DNA from: Luteibacter anthropi
GTDB taxonomy: Bacteria > Pseudomonadota > Gammaproteobacteria > Xanthomonadales > Rhodanobacteraceae
Length of the DNA stretch: 64,000 nucleotides
Direction of reading: 5' to 3'
Assembly: GCF_011759365.1 (NCBI RefSeq)
Contig: NZ_JAARLZ010000012.1
Coordinates: 62,001 to 126,000 of the forward strand
Position 1 is the stretch's first letter. Each line of letters begins with the position of its first letter. A program made the translations under genes and the position numbers. Below the pieces are notes generated by a model. It was not told where the DNA came from and did not search any database. It saw nothing but the letters and a program-made list of their open reading frames with translations. Shown in pieces: positions 37,498-46,994 of this stretch.

Positions 37498-38025
37498 ATG
37501 TCACGTGTAGCCAAGAAGCCCATCTCCCTCCCGAAGGGCGTTGAACTCACCGTCGCGAACGGCACCGTCACCGTCAAGGGCCCGAAGGGCACCCTGACCA
37601 CGCACGAACTGCCGGGCGTTTCGTTCCAGCAGGAAAACGGCGTCGCCACGATCGTCCTCGCCGAAGGCGCTGACGACAAGTTCGGTGGCACCGCCCGTGC
37701 GATCGTTGCCAACATGGTCACCGGCGTCGCCAACGGCTTCGAGAAGAAGCTCGAACTGGTCGGCGTGGGTTACCGCGCGCAGCTGCAGGGCAAGGCCGTG
37801 AACCTTTCCCTCGGTTTCTCGCACCCGGTCGTCTTCGACGCGCCGGAAGGCATCATCATCGAAGTCCCCACGCAGACGGAAATCCTGATCAAGGGTGCCG
37901 ACAAGCAGCTGGTGGGCCAGGTGGCAGCCAAGATCCGCGCGTTCCGTTCGCCGGAGCCCTACAAGGGCAAGGGCGTCCGTTATGCCGGCGAGACGATCAT
38001 CCTGAAGGAAGCCAAGAAGGCCTAA
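37498..38025 (+). CDS. rplF: 50S ribosomal protein L6
   Basis: The 175-residue L6, near the sarcin-ricin loop, has the repeated alpha/beta fold and the segment [20 protein letters not shown] followed by [14 protein letters not shown]. It lies 11 bases after rpsH. Confidence 0.99.
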   Translation: MSRVAKKPISLPKGVELTVANGTVTVKGPKGTLTTHELPGVSFQQENGVATIVLAEGADDKFGGTARAIVANMVTGVANGFEKKLELVGVGYRAQLQGKAVNLSLGFSHPVVFDAPEGIIIEVPTQTEILIKGADKQLVGQVAAKIRAFRSPEPYKGKGVRYAGETIILKEAKKA

Positions 38026-38055
38026 TCGGCCTATCCGCTTTCTGGAGACGAGACG

Positions 38056-38406
38056 ATGAACAAGAACGAATCCCGCCTGCGCCGCGCCAAGTCGACCCGT
38101 GCCCACATCCGTGAGCTCGCCGTCGCCCGCCTGAGCGTGCACCGCACCGGTCAGCACATCTACGCCCAGGTCTTCGCACCGAACGGCACCGTCGTGGCAG
38201 CTGCCTCGACCGTGCAGAAGTCGGTTGCCGAAGGTCTCAAGAGCAAGAAGAACGTCGAGGCCGCCACCACGGTGGGCCGTATCGTTGCCGAGCGCGCCAA
38301 GGCCGCCGGTATCGAAGCCGTCGCCTTCGACCGCTCGGGCTTCCGTTATCACGGTCGCATCAAGGCTCTGGCCGATGCAGCTCGTGAAGCCGGCCTCAAG
38401 TTCTAA
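38056..38406 (+). CDS. rplR: 50S ribosomal protein L18
   Basis: The 116-residue L18 brings 5S rRNA to the 50[21 protein letters not shown] and [20 protein letters not shown] are conserved. A 121-base gap with a very strong hairpin follows before rpsE, longer than the spacing elsewhere in this operon. Confidence 0.99.
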   Translation: MNKNESRLRRAKSTRAHIRELAVARLSVHRTGQHIYAQVFAPNGTVVAAASTVQKSVAEGLKSKKNVEAATTVGRIVAERAKAAGIEAVAFDRSGFRYHGRIKALADAAREAGLKF

Positions 38407-38420
38407 GAGGCGTCAGGCAA

Positions 38421-38448
38421 CGACACCGGCCCCCAGGGGCCGGTGTCG
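38421..38448 (+). promoter_or_regulatory. Strong hairpin between rplR and rpsE
   Basis: CGACACCGGCCC / GGGCCGGTGTCG pairs without mismatch around a four-base CCAG loop (12-13 pairs), 14 bases after the rplR stop. There is no T-run, so transcription need not stop. It may be a Rho-independent pause, a processing site or a protein-binding site that tunes rpsE and secY expression. Confidence 0.6.
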
Positions 38449-38527
38449 CCCGATGTAACTACAACTCCAAGCGGCGACCAAGCCGTAAACAGAAGTCCCG
38501 GGTCTCCCGGGCTATCCAGGAAAAGAG

Positions 38528-39037
38528 ATGTCCTCGACAGATCGCGAAAATTCGGACGGCCTGCTTGAAAAGCTGATCGCCGTCAACCGCGTGGCCAAGA
38601 CCGTCAAGGGTGGCCGCCAGATGAGCTTCACCGCGCTGACGGTTGTCGGCGATGGCGAGGGTCGCGTCGGTTTTGGTTATGGCAAGGCCCGTGAAGTGCC
38701 GGTTGCCATCTCCAAGGCCATGGAGCGCGCCCGCCGCAACATGGTGTCCATCGAACTCAACAACGGCACGCTCTGGTACGCCATCAAGGCCAACCACGGC
38801 GCCGCCCGCGTCTACATGCAGCCTGCCTCGCAGGGTACCGGCGTCATCGCCGGCGGCGCCATGCGCGCTGTCCTGGAAGTGGTCGGCGTGAAGGACGTGC
38901 TTGCGAAGGCCGTCGGCTCGCGCAACCCGATCAACCTCGTCCGCGCGACGATCAAGGGTCTGCAGGCCGTCGCCTCGCCGAAGCGCATCGCCGCCAAGCG
39001 TGGCAAGACGATCGAAGAGGTGCTGGGCAATGGCTAA
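38528..39037 (+). CDS. rpsE: 30S ribosomal protein S5
   Basis: The 169-residue S5 acts in decoding accuracy and mRNA entry. [32 protein letters not shown] and [15 protein letters not shown] are conserved, with no spectinomycin-type change that I can recognise. Its 3' end overlaps rpmD by eight bases. Confidence 0.99.
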   Translation: MSSTDRENSDGLLEKLIAVNRVAKTVKGGRQMSFTALTVVGDGEGRVGFGYGKAREVPVAISKAMERARRNMVSIELNNGTLWYAIKANHGAARVYMQPASQGTGVIAGGAMRAVLEVVGVKDVLAKAVGSRNPINLVRATIKGLQAVASPKRIAAKRGKTIEEVLGNG

Positions 39038-39227
39038 GAACACCGAAACCACCGGCACCGTCCGCGTGCGCCTCGTCAAGGGCCTGCGTGGTGTGCAGAG
39101 CCGCCACCGTCTGAGCGTGAAGGCCCTGGGCCTCGGCAAGCTCAACGACGTGCGCGAACTGAAGGATTCCCCGCAGGTCCGTGGCCTCATCAACACGGTC
39201 TACTACCTGGTCCGGGTCGAGGAGTAA
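39030..39227 (+). CDS. rpmD: 50S ribosomal protein L30
   Basis: The 65-residue L30 reads [20 protein letters not shown] and GLIDTV-like [14 protein letters not shown] at the C-terminus. The start at ATG 39030 lies within the rpsE 3' end, overlapping by eight bases; longer upstream frames are shadows. Confidence 0.97.
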   Translation: MAKNTETTGTVRVRLVKGLRGVQSRHRLSVKALGLGKLNDVRELKDSPQVRGLINTVYYLVRVEE

Positions 39228-39233
39228 GCAATC

Positions 39234-39665
39234 ATGCGTCTTAACGACATCAAGCCCGGCAAGGGCGCCCGCAAGACCCGCACCCGCGTTGCTCGCGGTA
39301 TCGGTTCCGGCCTCGGCAAGACCGCCGGTCGCGGTCACAAGGGTCAGCACGCCCGTGCTGGTAACACCCACCGCGTCGGTTTCGAAGGCGGTCAGATGCC
39401 GCTGCAGCGTCGTCTTCCCAAGGTGGGCTTCCGCTCGCTGAAGAAGGCCGACACCGAGCAGGTCATGCTCTACCAGCTGGCTTCGATCCAGGCCGACACC
39501 ATCGACCTGATCGCGCTTCACGCCGCTGGTCTGGTGACCAGCCGCGCCAAGAAGGTGAAGATCGTGCTCAAGGGTGAAATCACCCGCGCGGTCAAGCTCC
39601 AGGGTGTGCTCGCGACGGCCGGTGCCAAGGCCGCCATCGAAGCCGCCGGCGGCAGCGTGGAGTAA
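39234..39665 (+). CDS. rplO: 50S ribosomal protein L15
   Basis: The 143-residue L15 has the glycine- and arginine-rich N-terminal arm RGIGSGLGKTAGRGHKGQHA and FEGGQMPLQRRLPKVGFRS. It is six bases after rpmD. Confidence 0.99.
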   Translation: MRLNDIKPGKGARKTRTRVARGIGSGLGKTAGRGHKGQHARAGNTHRVGFEGGQMPLQRRLPKVGFRSLKKADTEQVMLYQLASIQADTIDLIALHAAGLVTSRAKKVKIVLKGEITRAVKLQGVLATAGAKAAIEAAGGSVE

Positions 39666-39669
39666 TCCA

Positions 39670-40998
39670 GTGGCCGGAGCGCAGGGCAAAAAGCTCGGCG
39701 GCTCGCTGGGCAAACTGACGGAACTGCGTCAGCGCATTCTTTTCCTTATTGGTGCGCTGATCGTCTTTCGCCTCGGCTCGTTCATTCCCGTTCCGGGCGT
39801 GAACCCCGATGCGATGACAAGCCTCGTCGAGGGTGGTGGTGGCCTCCTGAACATGGTCAACATGTTCTCGGGCGGTTCGCTTTCCCGCTTCTCGGTGTTC
39901 GCTCTGGGTGTGGTGCCGTACATCTCTGCATCGATCGTGGTGCAGATGATGGGTTCGGTGGTGCCGTCCCTCATGGCGCTGCGCAAGGAAGGCGAGTCGG
40001 GTCGTCGCAAGATGACCATGTACACGCGCTTCGGCACGGTGGCACTGGCAGCCTTCCAGGCTTTCGGTATCGCGGTGGCCTTGCAGAAGCAGACGGCTCT
40101 GGGCGGTGCCCCGGTGGTCTACATGCCGGGTGCCGGCTTCGTCATGGCATCGGTCGTCGGCCTCACCGCCGGCACGATGTTCCTGATGTGGCTGGGCGAG
40201 CAGATTACCGAGCGTGGTATCGGCAATGGTATTTCCATGCTGATCTTCGCCGGTATCGTGGCCGGTCTGCCGGGTGCCATCGCGCACACGCTGACCATGG
40301 CGAACAACGGTGAGCTGTCGGTGCTGAAGCTCCTGATGGTCACCGCTGCGATCCTCGCGGTCACCGCATTCGTGGTGTTCATGGAACGTGCGCAGCGACG
40401 CATCACCGTGAATTACGCGAAGCAGGGCGGGCAGCGTCAGTTCCAGCAGCGTCAGGTCTCGCATCTGCCGTTGAAGATCAACATGGCGGGTGTCATTCCG
40501 CCGATCTTTGCGACCAGCCTCCTGCTTTTCCCCGCTACCGCGGCGACCTGGTTCGGCTCTGCCAACCAGTCCCGCTGGCTGCAATGGCTGACCACGGCGC
40601 TGAGCCCGGGTGAGCCGGTCCACGACATCGTGTTTGCGGTGCTGGTGATCGGATTCGCCTTCTTCTACACGGCGATCGTGTTCAATTCTCAGGAAACGGC
40701 CGATAACCTCAAGCGTTCGGGTGCGTTGATTCCGGGCATTCGTCCGGGTCGCTCCACGGCAGACTACATCGATGGTGTCATGACCCGTCTTACGGGCGTT
40801 GGCGCGGTCTACATCGTTCTGGTCTGCCTGGTGCCCACGTTCATGCAGAACGCCTGGCACGTCCCGTTCTATTTCGGCGGCACTTCGCTGCTGATCGTGG
40901 TGGTGGTGGTGATGGATTTCATCTCCCAGGTTCAGGCCCATCTGATGAGCCACCAGTACGAGAGTCTGCTCAAGAAGTCCAATCTCCGCCGCGGCTGA
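39670..40998 (+). CDS. secY: Preprotein translocase channel SecY
   Basis: The 442-residue SecY has ten predicted membrane helices and forms the Sec channel. Motifs include FSVFALGVVPYISASIVVQM (plug/TM2 region) and the cytoplasmic loop with GIGNGISMLIFAGIV. It starts at GTG 39670, seven bases after a GGAG within the rplO 3' end; upstream in-frame ATG codons lie inside rplO and are rejected. No rpmJ follows it. Confidence 0.98.
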   Translation: MAGAQGKKLGGSLGKLTELRQRILFLIGALIVFRLGSFIPVPGVNPDAMTSLVEGGGGLLNMVNMFSGGSLSRFSVFALGVVPYISASIVVQMMGSVVPSLMALRKEGESGRRKMTMYTRFGTVALAAFQAFGIAVALQKQTALGGAPVVYMPGAGFVMASVVGLTAGTMFLMWLGEQITERGIGNGISMLIFAGIVAGLPGAIAHTLTMANNGELSVLKLLMVTAAILAVTAFVVFMERAQRRITVNYAKQGGQRQFQQRQVSHLPLKINMAGVIPPIFATSLLLFPATAATWFGSANQSRWLQWLTTALSPGEPVHDIVFAVLVIGFAFFYTAIVFNSQETADNLKRSGALIPGIRPGRSTADYIDGVMTRLTGVGAVYIVLVCLVPTFMQNAWHVPFYFGGTSLLIVVVVVMDFISQVQAHLMSHQYESLLKKSNLRRG

Positions 40999-41052
40999 GA
41001 TTGGATGGAAGTCCCCAAGTAGGGGAGGCCGCGGCGCCCAGCGCCGCAGGAC

Positions 41053-41081
41053 TTCCCGTTTAGGTTAATTCAGGTTAGAAT
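41053..41081 (+). promoter_or_regulatory. Possible promoter for rpsM operon
   Basis: TAGAAT (41076-41081), with TTCCCG (41053-41058) 17 bases upstream, lies in the 125-base secY-rpsM gap. The -10 is good but the -35 is weak. Confidence 0.4.
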
Positions 41082-41123
41082 TGCGCGTTTACCGCGCACG
41101 AAGCACATCGGAGACAGTACATC

Positions 41124-41480
41124 ATGGCGCGCATCGCGGGTGTCAATTTGCCGGTCCAGAAGCATGTCTGGGTTGGCCTTCAGAGCATTTACGGAATCGG
41201 CCGTTCGCGGGCGAAGAAGGTTTGTGTAGACGCTGGCGTGGTTCCGACCACCCAGATCAAGTCGCTGAGCGAAGGTGAGGTCGAGAAGATCCGCGCCGAA
41301 ATCGCTAAGTACACGGTCGAGGGCGACCTCCGCCGCGAAATCGGCATGGCCGTCAAGCGTCTCATGGACCTCGGTTGCTATCGTGGCCTGCGCCACCGTC
41401 GCGGCCTGCCGGTGCGCGGCCAGCGCACGCGTACCAACGCCCGTACCCGCAAGGGTCCGCGTCGTCCGATCAAGAAGTAA
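41124..41480 (+). CDS. rpsM: 30S ribosomal protein S13
   Basis: The 118-residue S13, a 30S head protein contacting the 50S, begins [20 protein letters not shown]. Its C-terminus is [20 protein letters not shown]. It is first in the alpha operon (rpsM-rpsK-rpsD-rpoA-rplQ). Confidence 0.99.
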   Translation: MARIAGVNLPVQKHVWVGLQSIYGIGRSRAKKVCVDAGVVPTTQIKSLSEGEVEKIRAEIAKYTVEGDLRREIGMAVKRLMDLGCYRGLRHRRGLPVRGQRTRTNARTRKGPRRPIKK

Positions 41481-41492
41481 CGGATACCGAAT

Positions 41493-41879
41493 ATGGCTAA
41501 GCCGGTTAAGACCAAAAAGAAGATCAAGCGCGTTGTCACGGATGCCGTGGCCCACGTGCAGGCTTCTTTCAACAACACCATCGTCACGATCACCGATCGC
41601 CAGGGCAACGCCCTGTCGTGGGCGACGGCGGGCGGCGCGGGTTTCCGCGGTTCCCGTAAGTCGACCCCGTTCGCTGCCCAGGTTGCCGCCGAAAAGGCTG
41701 GCCGCGCTGCCGGCGACTACGGTGTGAAGACCGTGGAAGTTCGCATCAAGGGCCCCGGCCCGGGCCGTGAATCGGCCGTGCGTTCCCTGAACGCGTTGGG
41801 CTACAAGGTGCTCAACATTATTGACGTCACGCCGATTCCGCATAACGGCTGCCGTCCCCCCAAGAAGCGTCGCGTCTAA
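41493..41879 (+). CDS. rpsK: 30S ribosomal protein S11
   Basis: The 128-residue S11 of the 30S platform has [20 protein letters not shown] and [20 protein letters not shown]. It is 12 bases after rpsM. Confidence 0.99.
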   Translation: MAKPVKTKKKIKRVVTDAVAHVQASFNNTIVTITDRQGNALSWATAGGAGFRGSRKSTPFAAQVAAEKAGRAAGDYGVKTVEVRIKGPGPGRESAVRSLNALGYKVLNIIDVTPIPHNGCRPPKKRRV

Positions 41880-41890
41880 GGAGCATAACC

Positions 41891-42517
<627 letters not shown>

Positions 42518-42533
42518 TCCACCGGAGCCTTGC

Positions 42534-43532
42534 ATGGCAGTATCGTCTACTAGTGTGCTGCGGCCTCGTGGCCTCAGCGTCGAGCAGCTTGGAGCGAACC
42601 GCGCGAAGGTGGTGGTCGAGCCGCTCGAGCGTGGCTTCGGTCACACCCTGGGCAACGCGCTGCGTCGCGTGCTGCTCTCTTCGATTCCGGGCAGCGCGAT
42701 CGTCGAAGTCGAAATCGACGGCGTGCTGCACGAGTACACCACTCTGGAAGGCCTGCAGGAGGACGTGATTGAAGTCCTGCTGAACCTCAAGGACGTTGCC
42801 ATCCGTCAGCACAGCGGTGACGAAGTCACCCTGACGCTGTCCAAGAAGGGCAAGGGCGTGGTCACCGCCGGCGATATCGCCGTCGACCACTCCGTGGAAA
42901 TCGTCAATCCCGAGCATGTGATCTGCCATCTCACCAAGGATGTGGCTCTCAACATGCGTCTCAAGGTGCGTAAGGGCGTCGGCTACCAGCCGGCAAGCGC
43001 CCGTCAGCACCCGGACGATGAGACCCGTCCGATCGGCCGTCTGCAGCTCGACGCGTCGTTTGCTCCGGTCCTGCGCGTTGCCTATGAAGTTGACGCCGCT
43101 CGTGTCGAGCAGCGCACCAACCTCGACAAGCTCGTGCTGGACATCGAAACGAACGGCACGATCGGTGCTGAAGATGCCGTCCGCAAGGCGGCTGAAATCA
43201 TCAACGATCAGCTGTCGGTGTTCGGTGACTTCTCGCGTCGTGAGAGCGATTCGACCAAGGCTGAGAAGGGCGGTTTCGATCCGCTCCTGCTCCGCCCGAT
43301 CGATGATCTCGAACTGACGGTTCGTTCGGCCAACTGCCTCAAGGCAGAGAGCATCTACTACATCGGCGATCTGGTTCAGAAGACCGAAGTCGAGCTGCTC
43401 AAGACCCCGAACCTCGGCAAGAAGTCGCTGACGGAAATCAAGGATGTCCTGGGCGGACGTGGTCTCGCCCTCGGCATGAAGCTCGAAAACTGGCCGCCGC
43501 CGGGTCTTTCCCACGGTATGCAGCTGGGTTGA
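42534..43532 (+). CDS. rpoA: RNA polymerase subunit alpha
   Basis: The 332-residue alpha subunit has the N-terminal assembly domain ([20 protein letters not shown]) and a C-terminal UP-element/activator-binding domain from about residue 250 ([36 protein letters not shown]). It is the fourth gene of the alpha operon. Confidence 0.99.
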   Translation: MAVSSTSVLRPRGLSVEQLGANRAKVVVEPLERGFGHTLGNALRRVLLSSIPGSAIVEVEIDGVLHEYTTLEGLQEDVIEVLLNLKDVAIRQHSGDEVTLTLSKKGKGVVTAGDIAVDHSVEIVNPEHVICHLTKDVALNMRLKVRKGVGYQPASARQHPDDETRPIGRLQLDASFAPVLRVAYEVDAARVEQRTNLDKLVLDIETNGTIGAEDAVRKAAEIINDQLSVFGDFSRRESDSTKAEKGGFDPLLLRPIDDLELTVRSANCLKAESIYYIGDLVQKTEVELLKTPNLGKKSLTEIKDVLGGRGLALGMKLENWPPPGLSHGMQLG

Positions 43533-43540
43533 TGTTTTAC

Positions 43541-43565
43541 GGGGCGATCGCTTTTCGATCGCCCC
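43541..43565 (+). promoter_or_regulatory. Hairpin after rpoA
   Basis: GGGGCGATCG-CTTTT-CGATCGCCCC is a perfect ten-pair stem nine bases after rpoA, without a T-run. A 209-base gap, longer than others in the operon, separates rpoA from rplQ. A TATAAC (43642-43647) lies in the gap, but I see no matching -35. Confidence 0.55.
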
Positions 43566-43741
43566 GATCCTTTGTACGACCCAGCGGATGCTGCGTGCAT
43601 TTCCACTGGGAGCCTGAAGCGGTCCATAGAGGCCGTGCTCTTATAACGAGGCGTTCTGACAGCCTCGAACAGCGGGTAACCGCGGGAAGTCGGCCCATCC
43701 TGGCCGGTTTTTCATAACAACAGACATAGAGAGTAATCACC

Positions 43742-44128
43742 ATGCGTCACCAGAAATCCGGTCGCAAGCTCAACCGCACGAGCAGCCACCGCGAAGCGAT
43801 GTTCAAGAACATGGCTTCGTCGCTGATCAAGCACGAGCTCATCCGCACCACCCTCCCGAAGGCCAAGGAACTCCGTCGCGTCGCCGAGCCGCTCATCACG
43901 CTCGCGAAGACCGATGGTGTCGCCAACCGTCGTCTTGCTTTTGCGCGTCTGCGCGACAAGCAGGCTGTCGGCAAGCTCTTCGTGGAGCTCGGCCCCCGCT
44001 ACCGCGAGCGTCCCGGCGGCTACCTGCGCATCCTGAAGTGCGGCTTCCGTCCGGGCGACAACGCCCCGATGGCCTACGTCGAACTCGTGGATCGTCCGCA
44101 GCAGACCGACGCCGTCGACGCCGAGTAA
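43742..44128 (+). CDS. rplQ: 50S ribosomal protein L17
   Basis: The 128-residue L17 is the last gene of the alpha operon. [20 protein letters not shown] and [20 protein letters not shown] are conserved. It is followed by an intrinsic terminator. Confidence 0.99.
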   Translation: MRHQKSGRKLNRTSSHREAMFKNMASSLIKHELIRTTLPKAKELRRVAEPLITLAKTDGVANRRLAFARLRDKQAVGKLFVELGPRYRERPGGYLRILKCGFRPGDNAPMAYVELVDRPQQTDAVDAE

Positions 44129-44151
44129 GCGTCAGGCATCAAGCGTCATCG

Positions 44152-44185
44152 AAACCCCGGCCGGGTGACCTGCCGGGGTTTTTTT
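44152..44185 (+). terminator. Intrinsic terminator after rplQ
   Basis: AAACCCCGGC (44152-44161) and GCCGGGGTTT (44172-44181) form a ten-pair stem with a ten-base loop, running into seven Ts. It closes the ribosomal gene block. Confidence 0.93.
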
Positions 44186-44281
44186 ATGCGTTTGGAGTGT
44201 TCGCTTCGCAGGGCTCGCTGTTAGGCCTCGCGCTCGGCACTCGTGCGCGGTCGCCTCTACCGAACGTGATCGCAGGCTGTT

Positions 44282-44365
44282 GTAGGAGCGCGCCTGCGCG
44301 CGACCGGTTATCGCGAACATCTTCATCGTTTCGGTTCAAACGGTCGCGCGCAAGCACGCTCCTAC
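44282..44365. repeat. REP-like inverted pair, duplicated unit copy A
   Basis: A forward copy at 44282-44305 and a reverse copy at 44341-44365 flank a spacer reading GGTTATCGCGAACATCTTCA and then TCGTTTCGGTTCAAAC. Nearly the same 84-base unit recurs 282 bases downstream. Confidence 0.9.
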
Positions 44366-44424
44366 AACGTTGCGGTGCTACCGGAGGGGTTGTATCCGAC
44401 CGTGTCGGCGATGGCTATTTAGCC

Positions 44425-44529
44425 ATGAGTATGCTTACGCGAGCACCCTTCGCGGATGCAGTCAGCTCCCTCGCCTCCATCAAGTCGCGCCAAGGGCCGC
44501 CCCCGCCGCCTCTGCTCATTTCACGGTGA
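44425..44529 (+). CDS. Possible 34-codon ORF of unknown function
   Basis: The frame would encode MSMLTRAPFADAVSSLASIK and then SRQGPPPPPLLISR. There is no ribosome site upstream. The opposite strand is also open for exactly 34 codons (44519 to 44415, MSRGGGGGPWRDLMEARELT...), again without one. I do not recognise either. It may be a dispersed repeat or a remnant rather than a gene. Confidence 0.2.
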   Translation: MSMLTRAPFADAVSSLASIKSRQGPPPPPLLISR

Positions 44530-44563
44530 TCGTGTGGGAAAACCTTTGGGCTACCGCGCCCTT

Positions 44564-44648
44564 GTAGGAGCGCGCCTGCGCGCGACCGGTTATCGCGAAT
44601 GCCTTCATCGTTTCGGTTCAAACGGTCGCGCGCGAGGCGCGCTCCTAC
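44564..44648. repeat. REP-like inverted pair, duplicated unit copy B
   Basis: A forward copy at 44564-44588 and a reverse copy at 44623-44648 flank a spacer nearly identical to that of the pair at 44282-44365 (TCGTTTCGGTTCAAAC shared). This indicates duplication of the whole unit. Confidence 0.9.
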
Positions 44649-44909
44649 ACAATCCTGTGCTTGCGTGGATGGCCGGGATCGTTGCGGGCAGCGGCGTTTT
44701 GCCGCAGGAATTTTCGTCATACATGAGATCAATCGCCGTCTGCCATCGGTGTGGCTGGTGTAAATGGCCGTTTTGACAGGAAATCGGCTTTCCGGGTGAC
44801 AGATGTCTTTGCAAATCATTGACATGGTTGCAGACGAAACTTCGGCGGCCTACTGACAACGGCATGCACAAAGCGTTAACGTGGGTATCCCGCAACGCCC
44901 CGGCGCGCC

Positions 44910-45410
44910 ATGAATCCCAAGACCTGGTCTTTCCGTACCCGCTACCTCGCCGCGTTTGTCGTCTGTGCGGCGCTGATGGGTTTTGCTCTCTACGCCCAGT
45001 ACGTGATGAATCTCGATCCGTGCCCGCTGTGCATTTTCCAGCGGATCGCGGTGTGCACCATGGGGTTGTTCTTCCTCATCGGCGGCCTGCATGCGCCGCG
45101 GAGCACGAAGACGCGGGCTGTCTACGCCACGCTGGTCACCCTGGGCGGTATCTGGGGCATCGTCACGGCCGGTCGCCACCTGTGGTTGCAGAGCCTCCCG
45201 GCTGACCAGGTGCCGGCGTGCGGCCCTGGCCTGGGGTATCTGTTCGACGCTTTTCCCTTCATGAAGATGCTCAAGCTCGCGTTCACCGGTTCGGGTGAGT
45301 GCGCCAAGATTGAGCCGATCCTGGGTATCCCGATGCCGGGCTGGACATTGCTCTGGTTCGTCGTCCTCGTCATCTGGGCCCTCGTGGCCGTCCGTCGTTC
45401 CGTTCGTTGA
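44910..45410 (+). CDS. dsbB: Disulfide bond formation protein B (DsbB)
   Basis: The 166-residue inner-membrane protein has four predicted helices. The first periplasmic loop carries the redox pair DPCPLCIFQR (about residues 36-45). The second loop has the other cysteine pair, ACGPGLGY and GSGECAK. DsbB reoxidises DsbA and passes electrons to quinone. No dsbA is nearby. There is a spacious gene-free region upstream, and the DAHP synthase gene begins 43 bases downstream. Confidence 0.93.
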   Translation: MNPKTWSFRTRYLAAFVVCAALMGFALYAQYVMNLDPCPLCIFQRIAVCTMGLFFLIGGLHAPRSTKTRAVYATLVTLGGIWGIVTAGRHLWLQSLPADQVPACGPGLGYLFDAFPFMKMLKLAFTGSGECAKIEPILGIPMPGWTLLWFVVLVIWALVAVRRSVR

Positions 45411-45453
45411 CTTTCCGCGCCGCCAAAGGCGCTTTAACGCAGGCACCCCCGTC

Positions 45454-46824
45454 ATGCAGCACTCCCTCAAAGCCGTAACTTCCCCGTCCCCCGACTGGGT
45501 ACCGGGTTCGTGGCGGTCGAGGACCGCTCTCCAGCAACCCACCTATGAAGACATCCCCGAGCTGGATGGGGCCCTGGCCCAGCTTGGCGAGCTTCCGCCG
45601 CTGGTCACCTCCTGGGAGATCCTGGCGCTGAAGAAATCCATCGCCGAGGCTCAGGTCGGCGAGCGTTTCCTGCTCCAGGGTGGCGATTGCGCCGAGAGCT
45701 TTGCCGACTGCACCAGCCCGATCATCTCCAACCGTCTCAAGGTGCTGCTGCAGATGAGTCTCGTGCTCGTCCATGGCCTGAAGAAGCCGGTGCTGCGCGT
45801 GGGGCGTTTTGCGGGCCAGTACGCCAAGCCGCGCTCGGCGGATACCGAAACCCGCGACGGCATCACCTTGCCAGCGTTCCGCGGCGACCTGGTGAACAGC
45901 CCGGAATTCACCCCGGAGGCGCGCCGCCCCGATCCGCGTCGCCTGATCAAGGCGCATGCCCGTTCGGCCATGACGATGAACTTCGTCCGCGCGCTCATCG
46001 ACGGTGGTTTTGCCGACCTGCACCATCCCGAGTACTGGGATCTGGCGTGGGTGGATCATTCGCCCCTGGCGGTGGAGTACAAGCGCATGGTTGCCAACAT
46101 CGGCGACTCGCTGCGCTTCATGGAAACCCTGGGTGGTGAATCCATTTCGTACTCGCGCGTGGATTTCTACACCTCGCACGAAGCCTTGCTGCTGCACTAC
46201 GAAGAGGCGCTGACCCGCCGCGTGCCGCGCCAGGACGGCTGGTTCAACCTGTCCACGCATTTCCCGTGGATCGGCATGCGTACGGCGGCGCTCGACGGTG
46301 CGCATACGGAGTATTTCCGTGGCATCCGCAACCCGATCGCCGTGAAGGTGGGGCCGACGGTGCAGCCGGACGACCTGCTGCGTCTGATCGACGTGCTCAA
46401 CCCGAATGAAGAGCCGGGTCGCCTCACGCTGATCCACCGCATGGGTAACGACAAGATCGCCACGCAGTTGCAGCCGCTGCTGGAAGCCGTGAAGCGTGAA
46501 GGGCGTCGCGTGCTCTGGGTGGCCGATCCCATGCATGGCAATACCGAGAGCACCAGCAACGGCTACAAGACCCGGCGTTTTGCCAATATCGCGGGCGAGC
46601 TCGATCAGGCCTTCGATATCCATGCGGCCGCGGGTACACGCCTGGGTGGCGTGCATCTGGAGCTTACCGGCGAGAACGTCACCGAGTGCCTGGGTGGCGC
46701 GCGTGGGCTGGTGGAACAGGATCTCGACCGGGCTTACAAGTCGATGGTCGATCCTCGCCTGAACTACGAGCAGTCGCTTGAGCTGGCAATGCTGATTACC
46801 CGCAAGTCGGCCGGTATGGCCTGA
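45454..46824 (+). CDS. Class II 3-deoxy-7-phosphoheptulonate (DAHP) synthase
   Basis: The 456-residue protein is the plant/Mycobacterium-like class II DAHP synthase, first enzyme of the shikimate pathway (phosphoenolpyruvate plus erythrose 4-phosphate). It contains LLQGGDCAESFAD with the metal-binding cysteine at about residue 78, KPRSADTETRDG, and VADPMHGNT near the C-terminus. The frame extends upstream into dsbB, but the family starts near MQHSLKAVTSPSPDWVPGSW, so ATG 45454 is used. No other shikimate gene is adjacent. A REP pair follows the stop. Confidence 0.95.
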   Translation: MQHSLKAVTSPSPDWVPGSWRSRTALQQPTYEDIPELDGALAQLGELPPLVTSWEILALKKSIAEAQVGERFLLQGGDCAESFADCTSPIISNRLKVLLQMSLVLVHGLKKPVLRVGRFAGQYAKPRSADTETRDGITLPAFRGDLVNSPEFTPEARRPDPRRLIKAHARSAMTMNFVRALIDGGFADLHHPEYWDLAWVDHSPLAVEYKRMVANIGDSLRFMETLGGESISYSRVDFYTSHEALLLHYEEALTRRVPRQDGWFNLSTHFPWIGMRTAALDGAHTEYFRGIRNPIAVKVGPTVQPDDLLRLIDVLNPNEEPGRLTLIHRMGNDKIATQLQPLLEAVKREGRRVLWVADPMHGNTESTSNGYKTRRFANIAGELDQAFDIHAAAGTRLGGVHLELTGENVTECLGGARGLVEQDLDRAYKSMVDPRLNYEQSLELAMLITRKSAGMA

Positions 46825-46833
46825 AAAGCTGTT

Positions 46834-46900
46834 GTAGGAGCGCGCCTCGCGCGCGACAGGTGGTCGCATGACTCTGTCGCGCGCGAGGCGCGCTCCTACA
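46834..46900. repeat. Inverted pair of REP-like palindromes
   Basis: A forward copy at 46834-46858 and a reverse copy at 46874-46900 are separated by only about 15 bases, so together they form one long hairpin ten bases after the DAHP synthase stop. Confidence 0.9.
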
Positions 46901-46994
46901 TGGATCGCAGTAGCGTCCATCCCACGATGGTCGCATGTCTCGTCACGGCGGCCGGGGAGGATAATGGGCACTCCCCATCCCCCGAGCTTGTCCC

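Larger units (their letters stand above)
44186..44909. other. Gene-poor region between rplQ and dsbB
   Basis: Apart from two REP pairs (listed separately) and a possible 34-codon frame, the 724 bases contain no gene I recognise. The 120 bases before dsbB are the least GC-rich here and contain two TTGACA hexamers (44773-44778, 44819-44824), but no convincing -10 follows either at normal spacing. Confidence 0.6.
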
